From IMG/VR virus record IMGVR_UViG_3300032285_000779, positions 1-48,677 of that record: 48,677 nt of DNA. One strand, written 5' to 3'. Positions 1-8,718 of the stretch are shown in pieces. A model generated the notes under the pieces. It had not been told where the DNA came from, did not search any database, and was given only the letters and a program-made list of their open reading frames with translations. The first letter of the stretch is position 1; the number at the start of each line of letters is the position of its first letter. Origin of the DNA: a virus. Both the position numbers and the translations under genes were made by a program.

Positions 1-48
1 GTCGATCTGTGTGTACTCACCACACCGCCAATGCCTTACTCATCAGGA

Positions 49-975
49 CTAACCTGCAGAACCCCACATGCCGAGGGGATCAGACCAGCCGAAGCTATAA
101 CGCTCACGAGCCTTGTAGCGAACGTTACCTGTATCGAAGTCACCGTCCATGCTGTTTTGCAAGGCGATACGTTCGAAATGCTTCATGCCGTTTGGCACGT
201 CGGTAATCAAATACCAGCCGTTGCTGTCGGTCAAGAAGTGGTTCACTGTGTAACCTTCAGGGATTGCGCCCATCTGTTTCAGTGCGTTGATGTCGTTGTC
301 GGTAGTACCAACACGCAATTCGGTGTCAAGCAGACGCTTAGCAACGAACATCAATGCTGGAGGAACAACCATCTTACGGGGCTTGGCGGCGATCAACAGA
401 CCGCGCTCATCAGTCCATGCGGCGATTTGAATCACAGCATTTTCCAAAGAAGTTTCGTTCAAGTCAACACCAGTAGTTGGGCTGTTGTAGTTCACACCAC
501 CGTTAACGAGTGGGTGACCAACGCGAGTGCTAGAACTGTTGTTACCGAACAAAGTGACACCGTCACCGCCCAAGTATGAACCGTTGAAACCGTTGTTGAT
601 AACGGAAGCGGCTTTAACTTGTTTGGTGTAAGCCATAGCACGGGCCAAAGACTTGGTGTAACGAGCAGACAAGCTGTCGTACAAGTTATCTTCTACAGCT
701 TCTTCAGTGATGGAGAAGCCAAGAGCAATAGTCTCGTGGTTGTAACGTGCGGTGAAGGCTTCCTGTGCGTTGTCATACGCAATGGCTTGACCCTCGTTCT
801 TGACGGGAGCAGAAGCAAAGCCAGCCAGCTTTGTCTCTTCTTCAAAGCTACGCTCAGATTTCTCTGTTTCGTAGATTTCTTTGTGCTCTTCGCCGTAGCG
901 AGCGTATTCCATGCCGAACAAAGCGTTCAGACCGGGGAGCAACTCTTTAAGTAGTTGTGCGCGTGAAATTGCCAT
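49..975 (-). CDS. Major capsid protein (HK97-fold, gpT-like)
   Basis: This 308-aa protein is the likely major head subunit. An N-terminal helical arm (about residues 1-50) is followed by a core with the look of Mu gpT-like / HK97-fold capsid proteins, including a stretch around residues 75-125 rich in A, E and R. The C-terminus (residues 286-308) is the RYKARERYSFGWSDP type seen at the end of many phage capsid proteins. It is the last gene of the terminase-portal-scaffold cassette, where a capsid gene is expected. The start is set by an AGGAG site just upstream of the ATG at 975. No protease gene or cleavage domain is visible nearby. The C-terminal peptide recurs in the early gene at 24448. 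The fold family is inferred from sequence character and position. Confidence 0.88.
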   Translation of the reverse strand: MAISRAQLLKELLPGLNALFGMEYARYGEEHKEIYETEKSERSFEEETKLAGFASAPVKNEGQAIAYDNAQEAFTARYNHETIALGFSITEEAVEDNLYDSLSARYTKSLARAMAYTKQVKAASVINNGFNGSYLGGDGVTLFGNNSSSTRVGHPLVNGGVNYNSPTTGVDLNETSLENAVIQIAAWTDERGLLIAAKPRKMVVPPALMFVAKRLLDTELRVGTTDNDINALKQMGAIPEGYTVNHFLTDSNGWYLITDVPNGMKHFERIALQNSMDGDFDTGNVRYKARERYSFGWSDPLGMWGSAG

Positions 976-991
976 GGTGAATTACTCCTAA

Positions 992-1624
992 TTACAGGCC
1001 GACAGCATTGCTGTATGAGTGGTATCCGGGGTTGAACTTCACCAGAATGTCAGTATAGGCGTCACCGGGTTGTGATTGCGCGTTGTTCAAGAAACCAACG
1101 ACGCGGAAAGCGGCAGTGGTAGTGACAGCGGTAGCATTCACAGCAGTGGTGGAGTTGCCAGTAGTTGTAGAACCTGTACTGGTGCTTTGAGCAGCAGACA
1201 AGTACACGTTAGCGCCCAAATCAGCAAAGGTCATAGAACCAGCAGCTTGAACTTGGAACACAGCGCGGTCGTCATCAACAACATACGCAGTAATAGTCGA
1301 GCCGTTCACAGAAGCTGTGTTGGCAGGATAGAACTGAGAATAGATGATCTGACCTTGGGCGTTGGTGTAAGTGCAACCAACGAAAACACCAACAGCACCA
1401 GTCAATGTGGTACCAGTAGGAAGTGCGTTTGTTGTACCGTCAGCGCCAGTAGCTGTACAGATTTGCAAGTAACCTGACGCGGCAACGTACACGAGTGAAC
1501 CATTGAAGATGTTCGTGTTGTAACCAGCGGGGTTAATAGGGAAAGAGCGAGTGCTACCAGCGTATGGTAGGCCACCCAACTCATTTACGGCGCGAAAGCC
1601 GTAGGGAGAAGCGGTAGATGCCAT
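992..1624 (-). CDS. Putative capsid decoration or head protein (210 aa)
   Basis: A 210-aa protein rich in S, T, A, G and N, with little charge and alternating hydrophobic residues, as expected for an all-beta surface protein. It lies between the 152-aa protein and the major capsid gene, 16 bases upstream of the latter, and has its own AGGAG site. The run of S and T around residues 145-170 looks like an exposed loop. Position and composition suggest a decoration or head-stabilising protein on the capsid. I recognise no catalytic motif and cannot exclude another head role. Confidence 0.6.
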   Translation of the reverse strand: MASTASPYGFRAVNELGGLPYAGSTRSFPINPAGYNTNIFNGSLVYVAASGYLQICTATGADGTTNALPTGTTLTGAVGVFVGCTYTNAQGQIIYSQFYPANTASVNGSTITAYVVDDDRAVFQVQAAGSMTFADLGANVYLSAAQSTSTGSTTTGNSTTAVNATAVTTTAAFRVVGFLNNAQSQPGDAYTDILVKFNPGYHSYSNAVGL

Positions 1625-1640
1625 TTAAGGACTCCTAAGT

Positions 1641-2099
1641 TTATTTAGAACCAGAACCAAATCCGGATCCCCTTGTCGATGTCGACTTGCGGTCGGCAAA
1701 CAAAGGCATGCGCGGATCATTTTGTCGCATGAAGCTGTTGTCAACTGAGTCCATCTGGTTTTGAGCCTGCTGGTCGTAATAATCTTTACGGGCATCGAAT
1801 TTTTCTTTTGGCATCTTGCAGAGCATGAGGCCGCCAATTTCAACGTTGCCAGTTTTCTCATTACCAACCATCATCAATTCCGGATGGTCTTCTGCCTTCA
1901 CCGGTTCCCAACCTTCACGCATTTTGCGCGATACATTGGTCACTTCCGACTGTCCCAGAACGTGCGTAGCCACCCAGTGGTACACCCAGCCCGGTTCAGG
2001 CGTTGGATCAGGCAAGTTTGTCGGCGGTACGTATACAGCACGAGCAGATTTTTCGCGTGTCGTTAGATCACGATTTTTGCGGTCAAGAGTTTCAGCCAT
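1641..2099 (-). CDS. Conserved head-cassette protein (152 aa), unknown role
   Basis: A hydrophilic 152-aa protein with a Pro-rich patch (VPPTNLPDPTPEPGW, about residues 24-38), a central mixed domain containing WVATHVLGQSEV, and a low-complexity Gly/Ser tail (RGSGFGSGSK). Its ATG sits one base after the scaffold stop, so the two are translationally linked, with the GGAG site inside the scaffold end. It belongs to the head morphogenesis cassette by position. No known domain was recognised, and the role could be structural or assembly-related. Confidence 0.6.
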   Translation of the reverse strand: MAETLDRKNRDLTTREKSARAVYVPPTNLPDPTPEPGWVYHWVATHVLGQSEVTNVSRKMREGWEPVKAEDHPELMMVGNEKTGNVEIGGLMLCKMPKEKFDARKDYYDQQAQNQMDSVDNSFMRQNDPRMPLFADRKSTSTRGSGFGSGSK

Positions 2100-2100
2100 T

Positions 2101-3051
2101 TCAGTTCTCCAGTTTTGCTACTTGTGCAGCATATTGCTGCGGGGTTAAACCTAATTTCTTTGCCAACGCAACTTGCGTTGTCGTTAGCTTGATCTTTCCT
2201 GCGCTCGTAGAACGAGACACAGAGGCAACCACTGTCGTAGGTTTCCGTTGAACCTCACCAGACCTTGGCTTGTCTTCGCCCCGACCAAACAGATCAGGAA
2301 ACGTTGACTTCATGCGAGCGTCAATTTGCTCGAAATATTCAGCAGAGCGGGGATCCACTCCGTTTGTGACTAGCTTTTGATGCAGCCCTAGTGCGTAGCT
2401 GGTGTATTCTTCAAACCCCTGAGATCCGAACCACTGGTTTTTTGCCTGCCAGCGCAGCGTCTTTTCGTCGGGCTCAACCTTTGCAGGTTGGGTTTGTCGA
2501 GGTTGTACATTAAATTTTTCTTCCTGTAAAGGGGTTGGACGATAATTTTTCGTTTGCTCCACTTTAATCTTGGCATCCATCACAGCCTCTTGAGCAGCAA
2601 TGATGGCGTCAGTGTCAAAAGCTTCTTGTGCTTCTTTCAACTTACGGCGTGCCATTTCTAGCTCGCTCTCAGCCTTTGACTTGGCGCCAGCAATGATTGC
2701 TTCTTGGCCTGTGTAGACGTTTTGTTTGAGGCGTTTGTTCTCCTCAATCAACTGCTGTGCAAGACGCTCCAGCTCCTGTTTCTCACGCAAAGTGGCTTCT
2801 TTAACACGGCGCTCATCGTGACGTGCGTGGGTCAGCTCTTTAATGCGGTTCTGAACTTTTTCTGAGTAAGACTCGATCTCTTCTTCACTGGGATCTGCGA
2901 CTTCACGATCAAGCGGTTTCTTGCCTCTGTCCGAAGCAGGCGTGTCGTCTTCAATCTCAATGTCTACTTCGCCATCGCCTTCAATTTCAAACTCGACGTC
3001 GGCAGTCTTTTTCTCTTCAATTTCGTCAGGGAACTTGAATTCATCTTTCAT
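2101..3051 (-). CDS. Scaffolding / capsid assembly protein
   Basis: A 316-aa protein with a very acidic N-terminus (residues 1-60), a long heptad-rich coiled coil (about 65-180, rich in E, K, R, A and Q), and a conserved C-terminal segment (287-314) of the form LTxxQVALAKKLGLxxxxYA. Such C-termini are typical of podovirus scaffolds and are expected to contact the capsid protein. It lies upstream of the capsid gene and downstream of the co-chaperonin. The start has a strong AAAGGA site. It should act inside the procapsid and leave before maturation. The C-terminal segment reappears at the N-terminus of the early gene at 24110. Confidence 0.8.
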   Translation of the reverse strand: MKDEFKFPDEIEEKKTADVEFEIEGDGEVDIEIEDDTPASDRGKKPLDREVADPSEEEIESYSEKVQNRIKELTHARHDERRVKEATLREKQELERLAQQLIEENKRLKQNVYTGQEAIIAGAKSKAESELEMARRKLKEAQEAFDTDAIIAAQEAVMDAKIKVEQTKNYRPTPLQEEKFNVQPRQTQPAKVEPDEKTLRWQAKNQWFGSQGFEEYTSYALGLHQKLVTNGVDPRSAEYFEQIDARMKSTFPDLFGRGEDKPRSGEVQRKPTTVVASVSRSTSAGKIKLTTTQVALAKKLGLTPQQYAAQVAKLEN

Positions 3052-3061
3052 GACTTTCCTT

Positions 3062-3502
3062 TCAAGCGCGGGTCAGGCCGCGAGGGTCTTGCACAACAGC
3101 ATCAACTTGGTCATCGTTGATGAGACGGAACTCTTTGCCAAAGATCTTGAATCTTGTGCCAGAGTAAGTACGAACGAGTACAAAGTCACCTTCTTTACAC
3201 CACGCTCCGTTGGGAAACTTGGCAGTGTCTTTGTACGCGTCGGGGCCTACACGCAATACAAACAACACCGTGGTGGCGTGTTCTTCTTGCTTCATAAACT
3301 CCGTTGGTTTGTACAGGTTTGAGCCTGCAATCTTTTCATCAGCTTCCGGAACAACGCACAGCAGCTTCCAACCTGTGGGAGTCGGCAGTGCACCTGCTTT
3401 TGTTTCGTTGTCGGCGTCTTCTTCTGGCGCATCCATTGACTGAATGTGCTTTGGTAAAACGATGTTTGGAGGCAGGATTAATCCTGATTCAGTTTCGATC
3501 AT
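3062..3502 (-). CDS. GroES-like co-chaperonin
   Basis: A 146-aa protein whose C-terminal part (about residues 38-140) reads as a Cpn10/GroES beta-barrel: PTPTGWKLLCVV, then VLRVGPDAYKD, the EGDFVLVRTYSGTRF strand pair and a final LINDDQVDAVV. A loop of about 15 residues after the first strand could be the GroEL-binding mobile loop. No GroEL is encoded, so it would work with the host chaperonin, as T4 gp31 does in capsid folding. That is inference from family and position. I chose the ATG at 3502 because a longer in-frame start at 3550 would overlap the upstream gene by about 60 bases and lacks a good ribosome site. The chosen start overlaps by 14 bases. Confidence 0.72.
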   Translation of the reverse strand: MIETESGLILPPNIVLPKHIQSMDAPEEDADNETKAGALPTPTGWKLLCVVPEADEKIAGSNLYKPTEFMKQEEHATTVLFVLRVGPDAYKDTAKFPNGAWCKEGDFVLVRTYSGTRFKIFGKEFRLINDDQVDAVVQDPRGLTRA

Positions 3503-3689
3503 GAGCTTCTTCAACTTTCTGTAGCAGGTCAAGTAGATAACGCTCTGCAAGGGCTAGACCCGAAATAATCCCGCAGAGTTTTTGGTATTCCTCAAATGAT
3601 CGGCATGTTCCACCAGCCATGTCATCGGCGTAGTTGTTCATGTCTGTGCGTATTTTGTCGCGCAATACGTGTGCGAATTCTTGGATCAT
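3489..3689 (-). CDS. Small head-cassette protein (66 aa), unknown
   Basis: A 66-aa, mostly helical protein that begins in a four-base ATGA overlap with the portal stop and ends inside the start of the co-chaperonin gene. This arrangement implies coupled translation. It contains a mid-region YADDMAGGTCRSFEEY and an amphipathic C-terminal helix (LALAERYLLDLLQKVEEA). Similar small proteins between portal and scaffold are common in podovirus-like genomes, but I recognise no function. It might assist connector or scaffold assembly. Confidence 0.62.
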   Translation of the reverse strand: MIQEFAHVLRDKIRTDMNNYADDMAGGTCRSFEEYQKLCGIISGLALAERYLLDLLQKVEEAHDRN

Positions 3690-6187
3690 TTTTGTGGTTT
3701 AGGTTGGTTTTTAATTGCGTTCTGCATCGCTGCATTACGGGCTTGGAAGTCCATTTGTTTTTTGTTCTTTGCAATGTCTGCGCCCATCTGGACACCGGCA
3801 CGCTCTTGTTCAAACTGGTGCTTGGCTTGACTCTCTCTGATCTGAGCGCCAACACGCAAAGACTCCAGCTGTAACTGCCCCTTGACTTTCTCTTCTTCAA
3901 GACGCTGCTTGTCTGCAGCTGCTGCTGCGTCAGTCATGATCTTCTTCTCTTTGAGCTGAATCTCTTGGGCTTTGAGCTGAAGCTCTTGCATCTGCATCTG
4001 AACCACTGGGTCCTGTGCTTGCTGCTGAGCCATTGCCTGCGCGGCTTGTGCTTGGTCTTGTTGCAACACTTGCTGCGCTGCTTGAGCCATCATGCCTGAC
4101 AGAGCGATCTCAACTTCTGGTGGCAACTTGGAGTCTTCGGGAGGCAGCGGCATACCGAGTTGCTGCTCAATCTTCTGACGCATCTGATAGCCAACGTGCT
4201 CTGCAATGTGCGCAGTAATCGCGCCCATGATCTTGGGAGCCTGCGGACTTTGACCAATGAACTGCTGAATGACGGGATCTTGCAACAACAGCATGTGCAC
4301 TTGGATGTGTGCCTGATGATCTTGATGCAGAAACGCCTTAATGGGTTTGCCAGTCAGCGCGTTCTGGTTTTCCTGCACTGGGTCAATCGGCTTCATGTCA
4401 TCCTCAATTGGCACCAGCTTCTCAGCATTCTTAATGCCCAACACGTTGAGCATGCCACGATGCAACTCAGGCAAGTTGTAGATATCAGGAGCCATCTGCG
4501 CCATCTGAATCACAGCTTGGTACTGAACAACGCGCTGAGACATTGTTGCTGCGTTGGGATCTGACACGGGAATGATGTCCACCTTGTCATAGTCTGTCTT
4601 CTTGGCTTTGCGATTGCCGTACTCTGGGTCGTACGTGTAGTCTGGGTCCGTGTAGTCGCGGATGATGTCTTTCAAAAGCTTAAGCTCTTGCTTCAAAGCA
4701 AAGTGCACACGGGCCTGAACAGCCGTCATCACTTTAAGCTGGCGCTCAAGCAATGCAAGCGTTGTACCCACTGGAGCCTGCGCAGACATGTCCGACACAT
4801 TCATGTCAGACGTTGCAGCAAAGCGGCGGCCTTCATCAACAATGTTGTTCAGCAAATTGAACAGTGTCTGGCTTGGCTCTTTGTACGGCAGGGGCAGGAT
4901 GCTGTCGCGAATGTTGCCAGATGCAACGTCTACGTCGCGCCACTCTCCGGGGGCAATCGGTGTGTCATCACCTTTAATGCGAAGTCCGCGCGACTTGAGT
5001 CCACCGGGAAGATTAGATAGCGTTCCTGCGTCGACCAGTTGACGCATAAGACTTGTGGCCGACTTGGCAAAACCGCCGATAAGGTGGAAGAGTCCAAAAC
5101 CATAAGCTCCGAATCCGGGAATATATTGGTAGTGTACAAAGTGCTGGCGCTTGAGTCGGAGGTCATCGTCTTCATTCCAGTTGCGGCGTATGGACAGAAT
5201 GTCATTGGAGCCTTTAATGATGGTTACAACGTACGGCAACATGATGCCGGTCTCTTCGCCTTCGTCATCTACATCTTCGTAGCCGTCGAGGTTTAAGTCA
5301 ACATGGCACTCGTAGAGGGTGTAGCGGTCGTCGTTCAGGTCGTTAAAGCCAGTCTCTTTGTCCTTGGCTTTCTGAATGTCAGTGCGATCCTTGGGCGCAT
5401 CCGGCAGCTCGATGTCCAGATAGAACCCCGCTTGCTGAAGCTTGACGATCTCATTTTTTGTTTTACGCATGACATGCGTGACGCGGTGGCAAGTGTCGAG
5501 GTCCGTCGCGCCGTACGGCAGCAGCATATCTTCTGCTGGGATGAACATAGACACTTGGCGGCCAAGCGCTGGGTCGAAGTACACCTTCTTAAACGCAGAG
5601 CCCGTAGCTGGCAGTGACCACAGCATGCGCTCATGCTCGGAGCGGTACTCCGTCATTGTCTCCGTCAGCTCGTAGTTCATGTCATCTTCTACGTTGGCTG
5701 CAATCTCGCGCATCTCAGGCGTATCTTTACCCAAAATTTTAGAGCGCACAGGCCCCTGCGCTGGGAACGTCTCAGTGATTGTCTCGGCTTGGAAGCGAAC
5801 AACAGCCTCTGTAATCATGGGGTGGAACACACCACACGCGCCTTGCCACGGCTCTGTTCTCTCCTCAATCTGCAGGCCCAAAAGTTTAAGCCCATCAACG
5901 TAAGTCTTCTCCCACTCTTTGCGTGAGCCCTTGTCGTTGTCAATGTCTGAGACCAAGTCCCCCGCCAGCGACTGCAAGGCGCCATCGTCTATGTACTCGG
6001 CTAAGTTGTCACTGAAGTCTTCCTCACCACTGTCTGCACCGGGCTTGATTGTGATCTCCATCCCGTCTATGCCGAGCGTTACTTCTTCTGGATCAACGAT
6101 CTCAATTTCTAAAGGAGACTCTTCTTGCGCCAGCTCTTCGATGCCAACAGGTTGTTGGTACAGCGCCTTGTCGATGTTGGTTGCCAT
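3686..6187 (-). CDS. Portal (head-tail connector) protein
   Basis: At 833 aa this is in the range of large podovirus portal proteins. After an acidic N-terminus (residues 1-75) comes the portal core, with EPWQGACGVFHPMITEAVVR near residue 118, then SAFKKVYFDPALGRQVSMF and a stem/crown region. From about residue 690 the protein turns into a Q-, A- and E-rich coiled coil (MQMQELQLKAQEIQLKEKK), as in portals with a long C-terminal barrel. It directly follows the large terminase (8-base gap) and overlaps the next gene by ATGA. It would form the dodecameric DNA channel and packaging-motor dock. The ATG has an AGGATT site. Confidence 0.88.
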   Translation of the reverse strand: MATNIDKALYQQPVGIEELAQEESPLEIEIVDPEEVTLGIDGMEITIKPGADSGEEDFSDNLAEYIDDGALQSLAGDLVSDIDNDKGSRKEWEKTYVDGLKLLGLQIEERTEPWQGACGVFHPMITEAVVRFQAETITETFPAQGPVRSKILGKDTPEMREIAANVEDDMNYELTETMTEYRSEHERMLWSLPATGSAFKKVYFDPALGRQVSMFIPAEDMLLPYGATDLDTCHRVTHVMRKTKNEIVKLQQAGFYLDIELPDAPKDRTDIQKAKDKETGFNDLNDDRYTLYECHVDLNLDGYEDVDDEGEETGIMLPYVVTIIKGSNDILSIRRNWNEDDDLRLKRQHFVHYQYIPGFGAYGFGLFHLIGGFAKSATSLMRQLVDAGTLSNLPGGLKSRGLRIKGDDTPIAPGEWRDVDVASGNIRDSILPLPYKEPSQTLFNLLNNIVDEGRRFAATSDMNVSDMSAQAPVGTTLALLERQLKVMTAVQARVHFALKQELKLLKDIIRDYTDPDYTYDPEYGNRKAKKTDYDKVDIIPVSDPNAATMSQRVVQYQAVIQMAQMAPDIYNLPELHRGMLNVLGIKNAEKLVPIEDDMKPIDPVQENQNALTGKPIKAFLHQDHQAHIQVHMLLLQDPVIQQFIGQSPQAPKIMGAITAHIAEHVGYQMRQKIEQQLGMPLPPEDSKLPPEVEIALSGMMAQAAQQVLQQDQAQAAQAMAQQQAQDPVVQMQMQELQLKAQEIQLKEKKIMTDAAAAADKQRLEEEKVKGQLQLESLRVGAQIRESQAKHQFEQERAGVQMGADIAKNKKQMDFQARNAAMQNAIKNQPKPQK

Positions 6188-6195
6188 TTTTAATC

Positions 6196-7737
6196 CTAGT
6201 AGTATTCGTATTTCTTACGGCGAAAAATTTCAATGTCGTCTTTCTCGTCCGAGTCCAAAGAAATAAAACCGCCTTGCCTGAAGCGCAGCAGCGCCTGTGT
6301 TGTCGTATCCACGAAGTCGTCGTGCTCTCCAACTGGGAAAGCTGCCACCTCTTCAATTACTTCTCGTGCCCAGCGTGTATCTGGTGCCCAGACTTTACCA
6401 CTGCTGAATAAATCCGCAACCGCATTCACCCGCACCATCTTGTCGTTGCCGCGAGACGGGCTGAACTCTTGCACAGGTATACCCATGTTGCGCAACTCTT
6501 GTATCAGTGGTGCGCCAGCTGCCTTTTTCTCCACAATGAACGCGTCGGGCTCCCACTCTTTATAGTGTTTGAGCGCAACAACTTTAAGTTCGGGAAAAGC
6601 CATCCGGTCTTTAAAAGCGTCGAGCAAGATAAGCTGGGGCGTGTCATTTTCTTCCTCGTTGTAAAAGATGCCCCACGTTGTGCAGGCGCTGTAGTCGGAA
6701 TTGTTCTTGGTCTCAAACGCCGTGTCCCACGACTGGATGATGTACTCACACGTTGGCGGCTCGTCGCCCTCCCAGATTCTCCAAAGCTTGCGCCCAATGA
6801 TGGCGCTGTTCTCGCTTGTGGGCTGCTGCATGTACTGCGCATTCCAATACCTTGGGTCAAGCGAAGCCTTTGTTGACTTGAGAGAAGAGAGCGGCCACTG
6901 CTCGGGCCAAAGAGACTTCTCGTTGTCTGTGTCTTCGTGCAGGATGGCTGGAAGTTCTACAACTTCCCAAGGTATGGCTTCGGGGTTGCGAGCTTGGTAG
7001 TCAATCAGGCGCCCAGTCAGGTCAAGCAAAGACCACCGGGTCATAATCACAATGATCGCACCACCCGGCATCAAACGTTGTAGCGGTCCTGTCTGGAACC
7101 ATGACCACGCTGTGTCAAATGCCAGTCGAGAATTGGATTTAACATCCTGCTCTGAATGAGGATCATCAATAACGAACAGATCAGCACCGCGACCAGCAAG
7201 AGCGCCGCCGACACCAGCAGCGTAATACTGACCCCCAGCGCTCGTAGACCATTTGCCAGCTGCTTTCTGGTCATCAGCAACCAAAGTTTGAGGGAAAACA
7301 TCACGATATTCCTCCGATTCAATCAAATTACGCACGCGGCGACCAAAATCTTCGGACAAACCAGCGGTGTGGGTACCCATGATGATCTTTTTATTAGGGT
7401 ATTTACCTAGAAAGTAGGCTGGGAACAAGTAAGAGCTAAACTCAGACTTACCCATACGGGGCGCGATGTTGATAATCACCCGTTTCTTCCTGCCCTCGAC
7501 CACATCCGTAAAGATCTTAGCCAGCTTTCTGTGGTGCGGACCAATCTTGAACCCCGGATACACCGCTTGGGCAAATCCCAACATGTTTGTCTTGGCCGCC
7601 GTCAGGCTGGCGCGGCGCTCGCGCACTTCTAAATCATCAAGTAGCTCAATCTTGTCATGCAGTGTCATGTGCGGAAGCGCCTTTTGTATGGCTTCTAGCT
7701 CCACTTTGCTGATGGTTGTAAACTTATTGAGATCCAT
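6196..7737 (-). CDS. terL: Terminase large subunit (packaging ATPase and nuclease)
   Basis: 513 aa from the chosen start. The N-terminal ATPase has a variant Walker A (IAPRMGKS, residues 91-98), Walker B (LFVIDD, 187-192) and a TRW coupling motif (233-235). The C-terminal RNase H-like nuclease shows the acidic triad D337 (SWDTAF), E403 and D473/D474 (HDDFVD). It packages DNA into procapsids through the portal encoded next door. An in-frame ATG at 7791 exists, but the ATG at 7737 has a clear GGAAGAAAG ribosome site and a modest 14-base overlap with the small subunit, so I prefer it. Confidence 0.93.
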   Translation of the reverse strand: MDLNKFTTISKVELEAIQKALPHMTLHDKIELLDDLEVRERRASLTAAKTNMLGFAQAVYPGFKIGPHHRKLAKIFTDVVEGRKKRVIINIAPRMGKSEFSSYLFPAYFLGKYPNKKIIMGTHTAGLSEDFGRRVRNLIESEEYRDVFPQTLVADDQKAAGKWSTSAGGQYYAAGVGGALAGRGADLFVIDDPHSEQDVKSNSRLAFDTAWSWFQTGPLQRLMPGGAIIVIMTRWSLLDLTGRLIDYQARNPEAIPWEVVELPAILHEDTDNEKSLWPEQWPLSSLKSTKASLDPRYWNAQYMQQPTSENSAIIGRKLWRIWEGDEPPTCEYIIQSWDTAFETKNNSDYSACTTWGIFYNEEENDTPQLILLDAFKDRMAFPELKVVALKHYKEWEPDAFIVEKKAAGAPLIQELRNMGIPVQEFSPSRGNDKMVRVNAVADLFSSGKVWAPDTRWAREVIEEVAAFPVGEHDDFVDTTTQALLRFRQGGFISLDSDEKDDIEIFRRKKYEYY

Positions 7738-8350
7738 CTGCGCTTTCTTCCGTGCTTTCTGACCCACCAGTTGACACTTCTGGACTCTCATCTGGGCGCT
7801 CTGAAACGTCCACCACGTCTATCACTCCCATGAACTTGGCCAACTTATCCTTGATGCGCTGCTCAACTTCAGCGTCAGTCATCTCCACTTTCTTGACCTC
7901 GATTTGCTCCGTGAACAAGCCCACTTCTGTGACTTTGCCCAGCAAGCCTAGCGCTTTGAGACGGATATTGGCGTTGGGGGATTTGGTTTCTTCAAGCAGT
8001 TTTGCTACCGTGTAGCCGCGCAGTTGCTGCGCCATATCAATAAACTGCCAATCATATGCAGCCAACATTCCTGTCAAGTGCCTTACAGCTGCTGGCGTCT
8101 TCAACTCTGCAAGAGATGCTTTTTGTTCTGTGGTGTCGGCGTTGGTTGTGAGCGTGCCAAAAGCTTTTCGCGCAGACTCTGTCTGCTGTTGGTCTGCAAC
8201 AACACTGTCGTCATCCACACCCAGCTCAGCCAACCACTGCTCCGTGGCAACTTGCGCGGACAGGACATCCTCGGGCGACGCGTCGTCCAACTTTACAAAA
8301 CCTTCCCGAGAGGTGACCTCAGGTTCAAAATGCACCAAGTGATCTAACAT
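7724..8350 (-). CDS. terS: Terminase small subunit (putative)
   Basis: A 208-aa protein immediately before the large terminase, overlapping it by 14 bases. The central part (about residues 85-165) is helical and contains KTPAAVRHLTGMLAAYDWQF and IRLKALGLLGKVTEVGLF. This is the kind of helical DNA-recognition and oligomerisation region expected in a small terminase. The tail is acidic and Ser/Glu-rich. The assignment rests mainly on position. An in-frame ATG at 8464 would add a 38-residue Arg/Lys/Ser-rich extension. I prefer 8350 because it has an AGGA site and because the upstream segment fits another small frame better. Confidence 0.7.
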   Translation of the reverse strand: MLDHLVHFEPEVTSREGFVKLDDASPEDVLSAQVATEQWLAELGVDDDSVVADQQQTESARKAFGTLTTNADTTEQKASLAELKTPAAVRHLTGMLAAYDWQFIDMAQQLRGYTVAKLLEETKSPNANIRLKALGLLGKVTEVGLFTEQIEVKKVEMTDAEVEQRIKDKLAKFMGVIDVVDVSERPDESPEVSTGGSESTEESADGSQ

Positions 8351-8435
8351 GCGTAGGAATCCTTTTCGGTTGCTTCCTCGTTGGCGTGAGTGTACACTCC
8401 TTTTCGGCTGATGTGCAAGTCTTGCATTTGTGCAT
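8325..8435 (-). CDS. Possible 36-aa Cys-rich leader protein
   Basis: An ATG at 8435 follows AAGGAGAAGCAA, the same ribosome site used by confident genes of this phage (for example before 24110 and 26405). The frame runs 36 codons as a small basic protein beginning MHKCKTC, with three cysteines. It ends 26 bases inside the small terminase start. If real, it is the first gene of the late operon. If not, this sequence is the N-terminal extension of the small terminase in another frame. Only the ribosome site supports it. Confidence 0.35.
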   Translation of the reverse strand: MHKCKTCTSAEKECTLTPTRKQPKRIPTHVRSLGAF

Positions 8436-8469
8436 TTGCTTCTCCTTGATGGTTTAGTTGCCATCTTTA

Positions 8470-8502
8470 CCCCCTGCGTTAATAGCGCCGGGGGTTTTTT
8501 TT
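8470..8502 (+). terminator. Rho-independent terminator, plus-strand direction
   Basis: CCCCC-T-GCG (8470-8478) pairs with CGC-C-GGGGG (8486-8494) around a 7-base loop with one T-C mismatch, followed by eight T. It would stop rightward transcription just before the divergent control region. On the minus strand the same stem includes the AGGGGG that would be the ribosome site for the ATG at 8464. Confidence 0.7.
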
Positions 8503-8542
8503 GTCCCTCGGTTTTTCCAAATTTTTATAAAATTTTTTAGGG

Positions 8543-8562
8543 CACTGTGTTTTTAAACAGTG
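8543..8562. promoter_or_regulatory. LexA-like SOS box
   Basis: CACTGT-N8-ACAGTG is a perfect 6-base inverted repeat whose core is CTGT-N8-ACAG with an AT-rich centre (GTTTTTAA). This equals the Gram-negative LexA consensus. It lies in the divergent region just upstream of an AT-rich minus-strand promoter-like tract. Binding is inferred. Confidence 0.5.
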
Positions 8563-8718
8563 GGGGGTACTTCGGATTTTTTAAAATTTGATTTGCGGGT
8601 ATGGAACAGTGTTCACACCACGTGGAGGGGTGCATGGTCAAAAAGGGGTCGTGGGGGATGGGTGGGGTTCAGCCGTTCAGCTTTCCAGTCATTGTCAAGG
8701 GTATTTAGAAACGGATTG

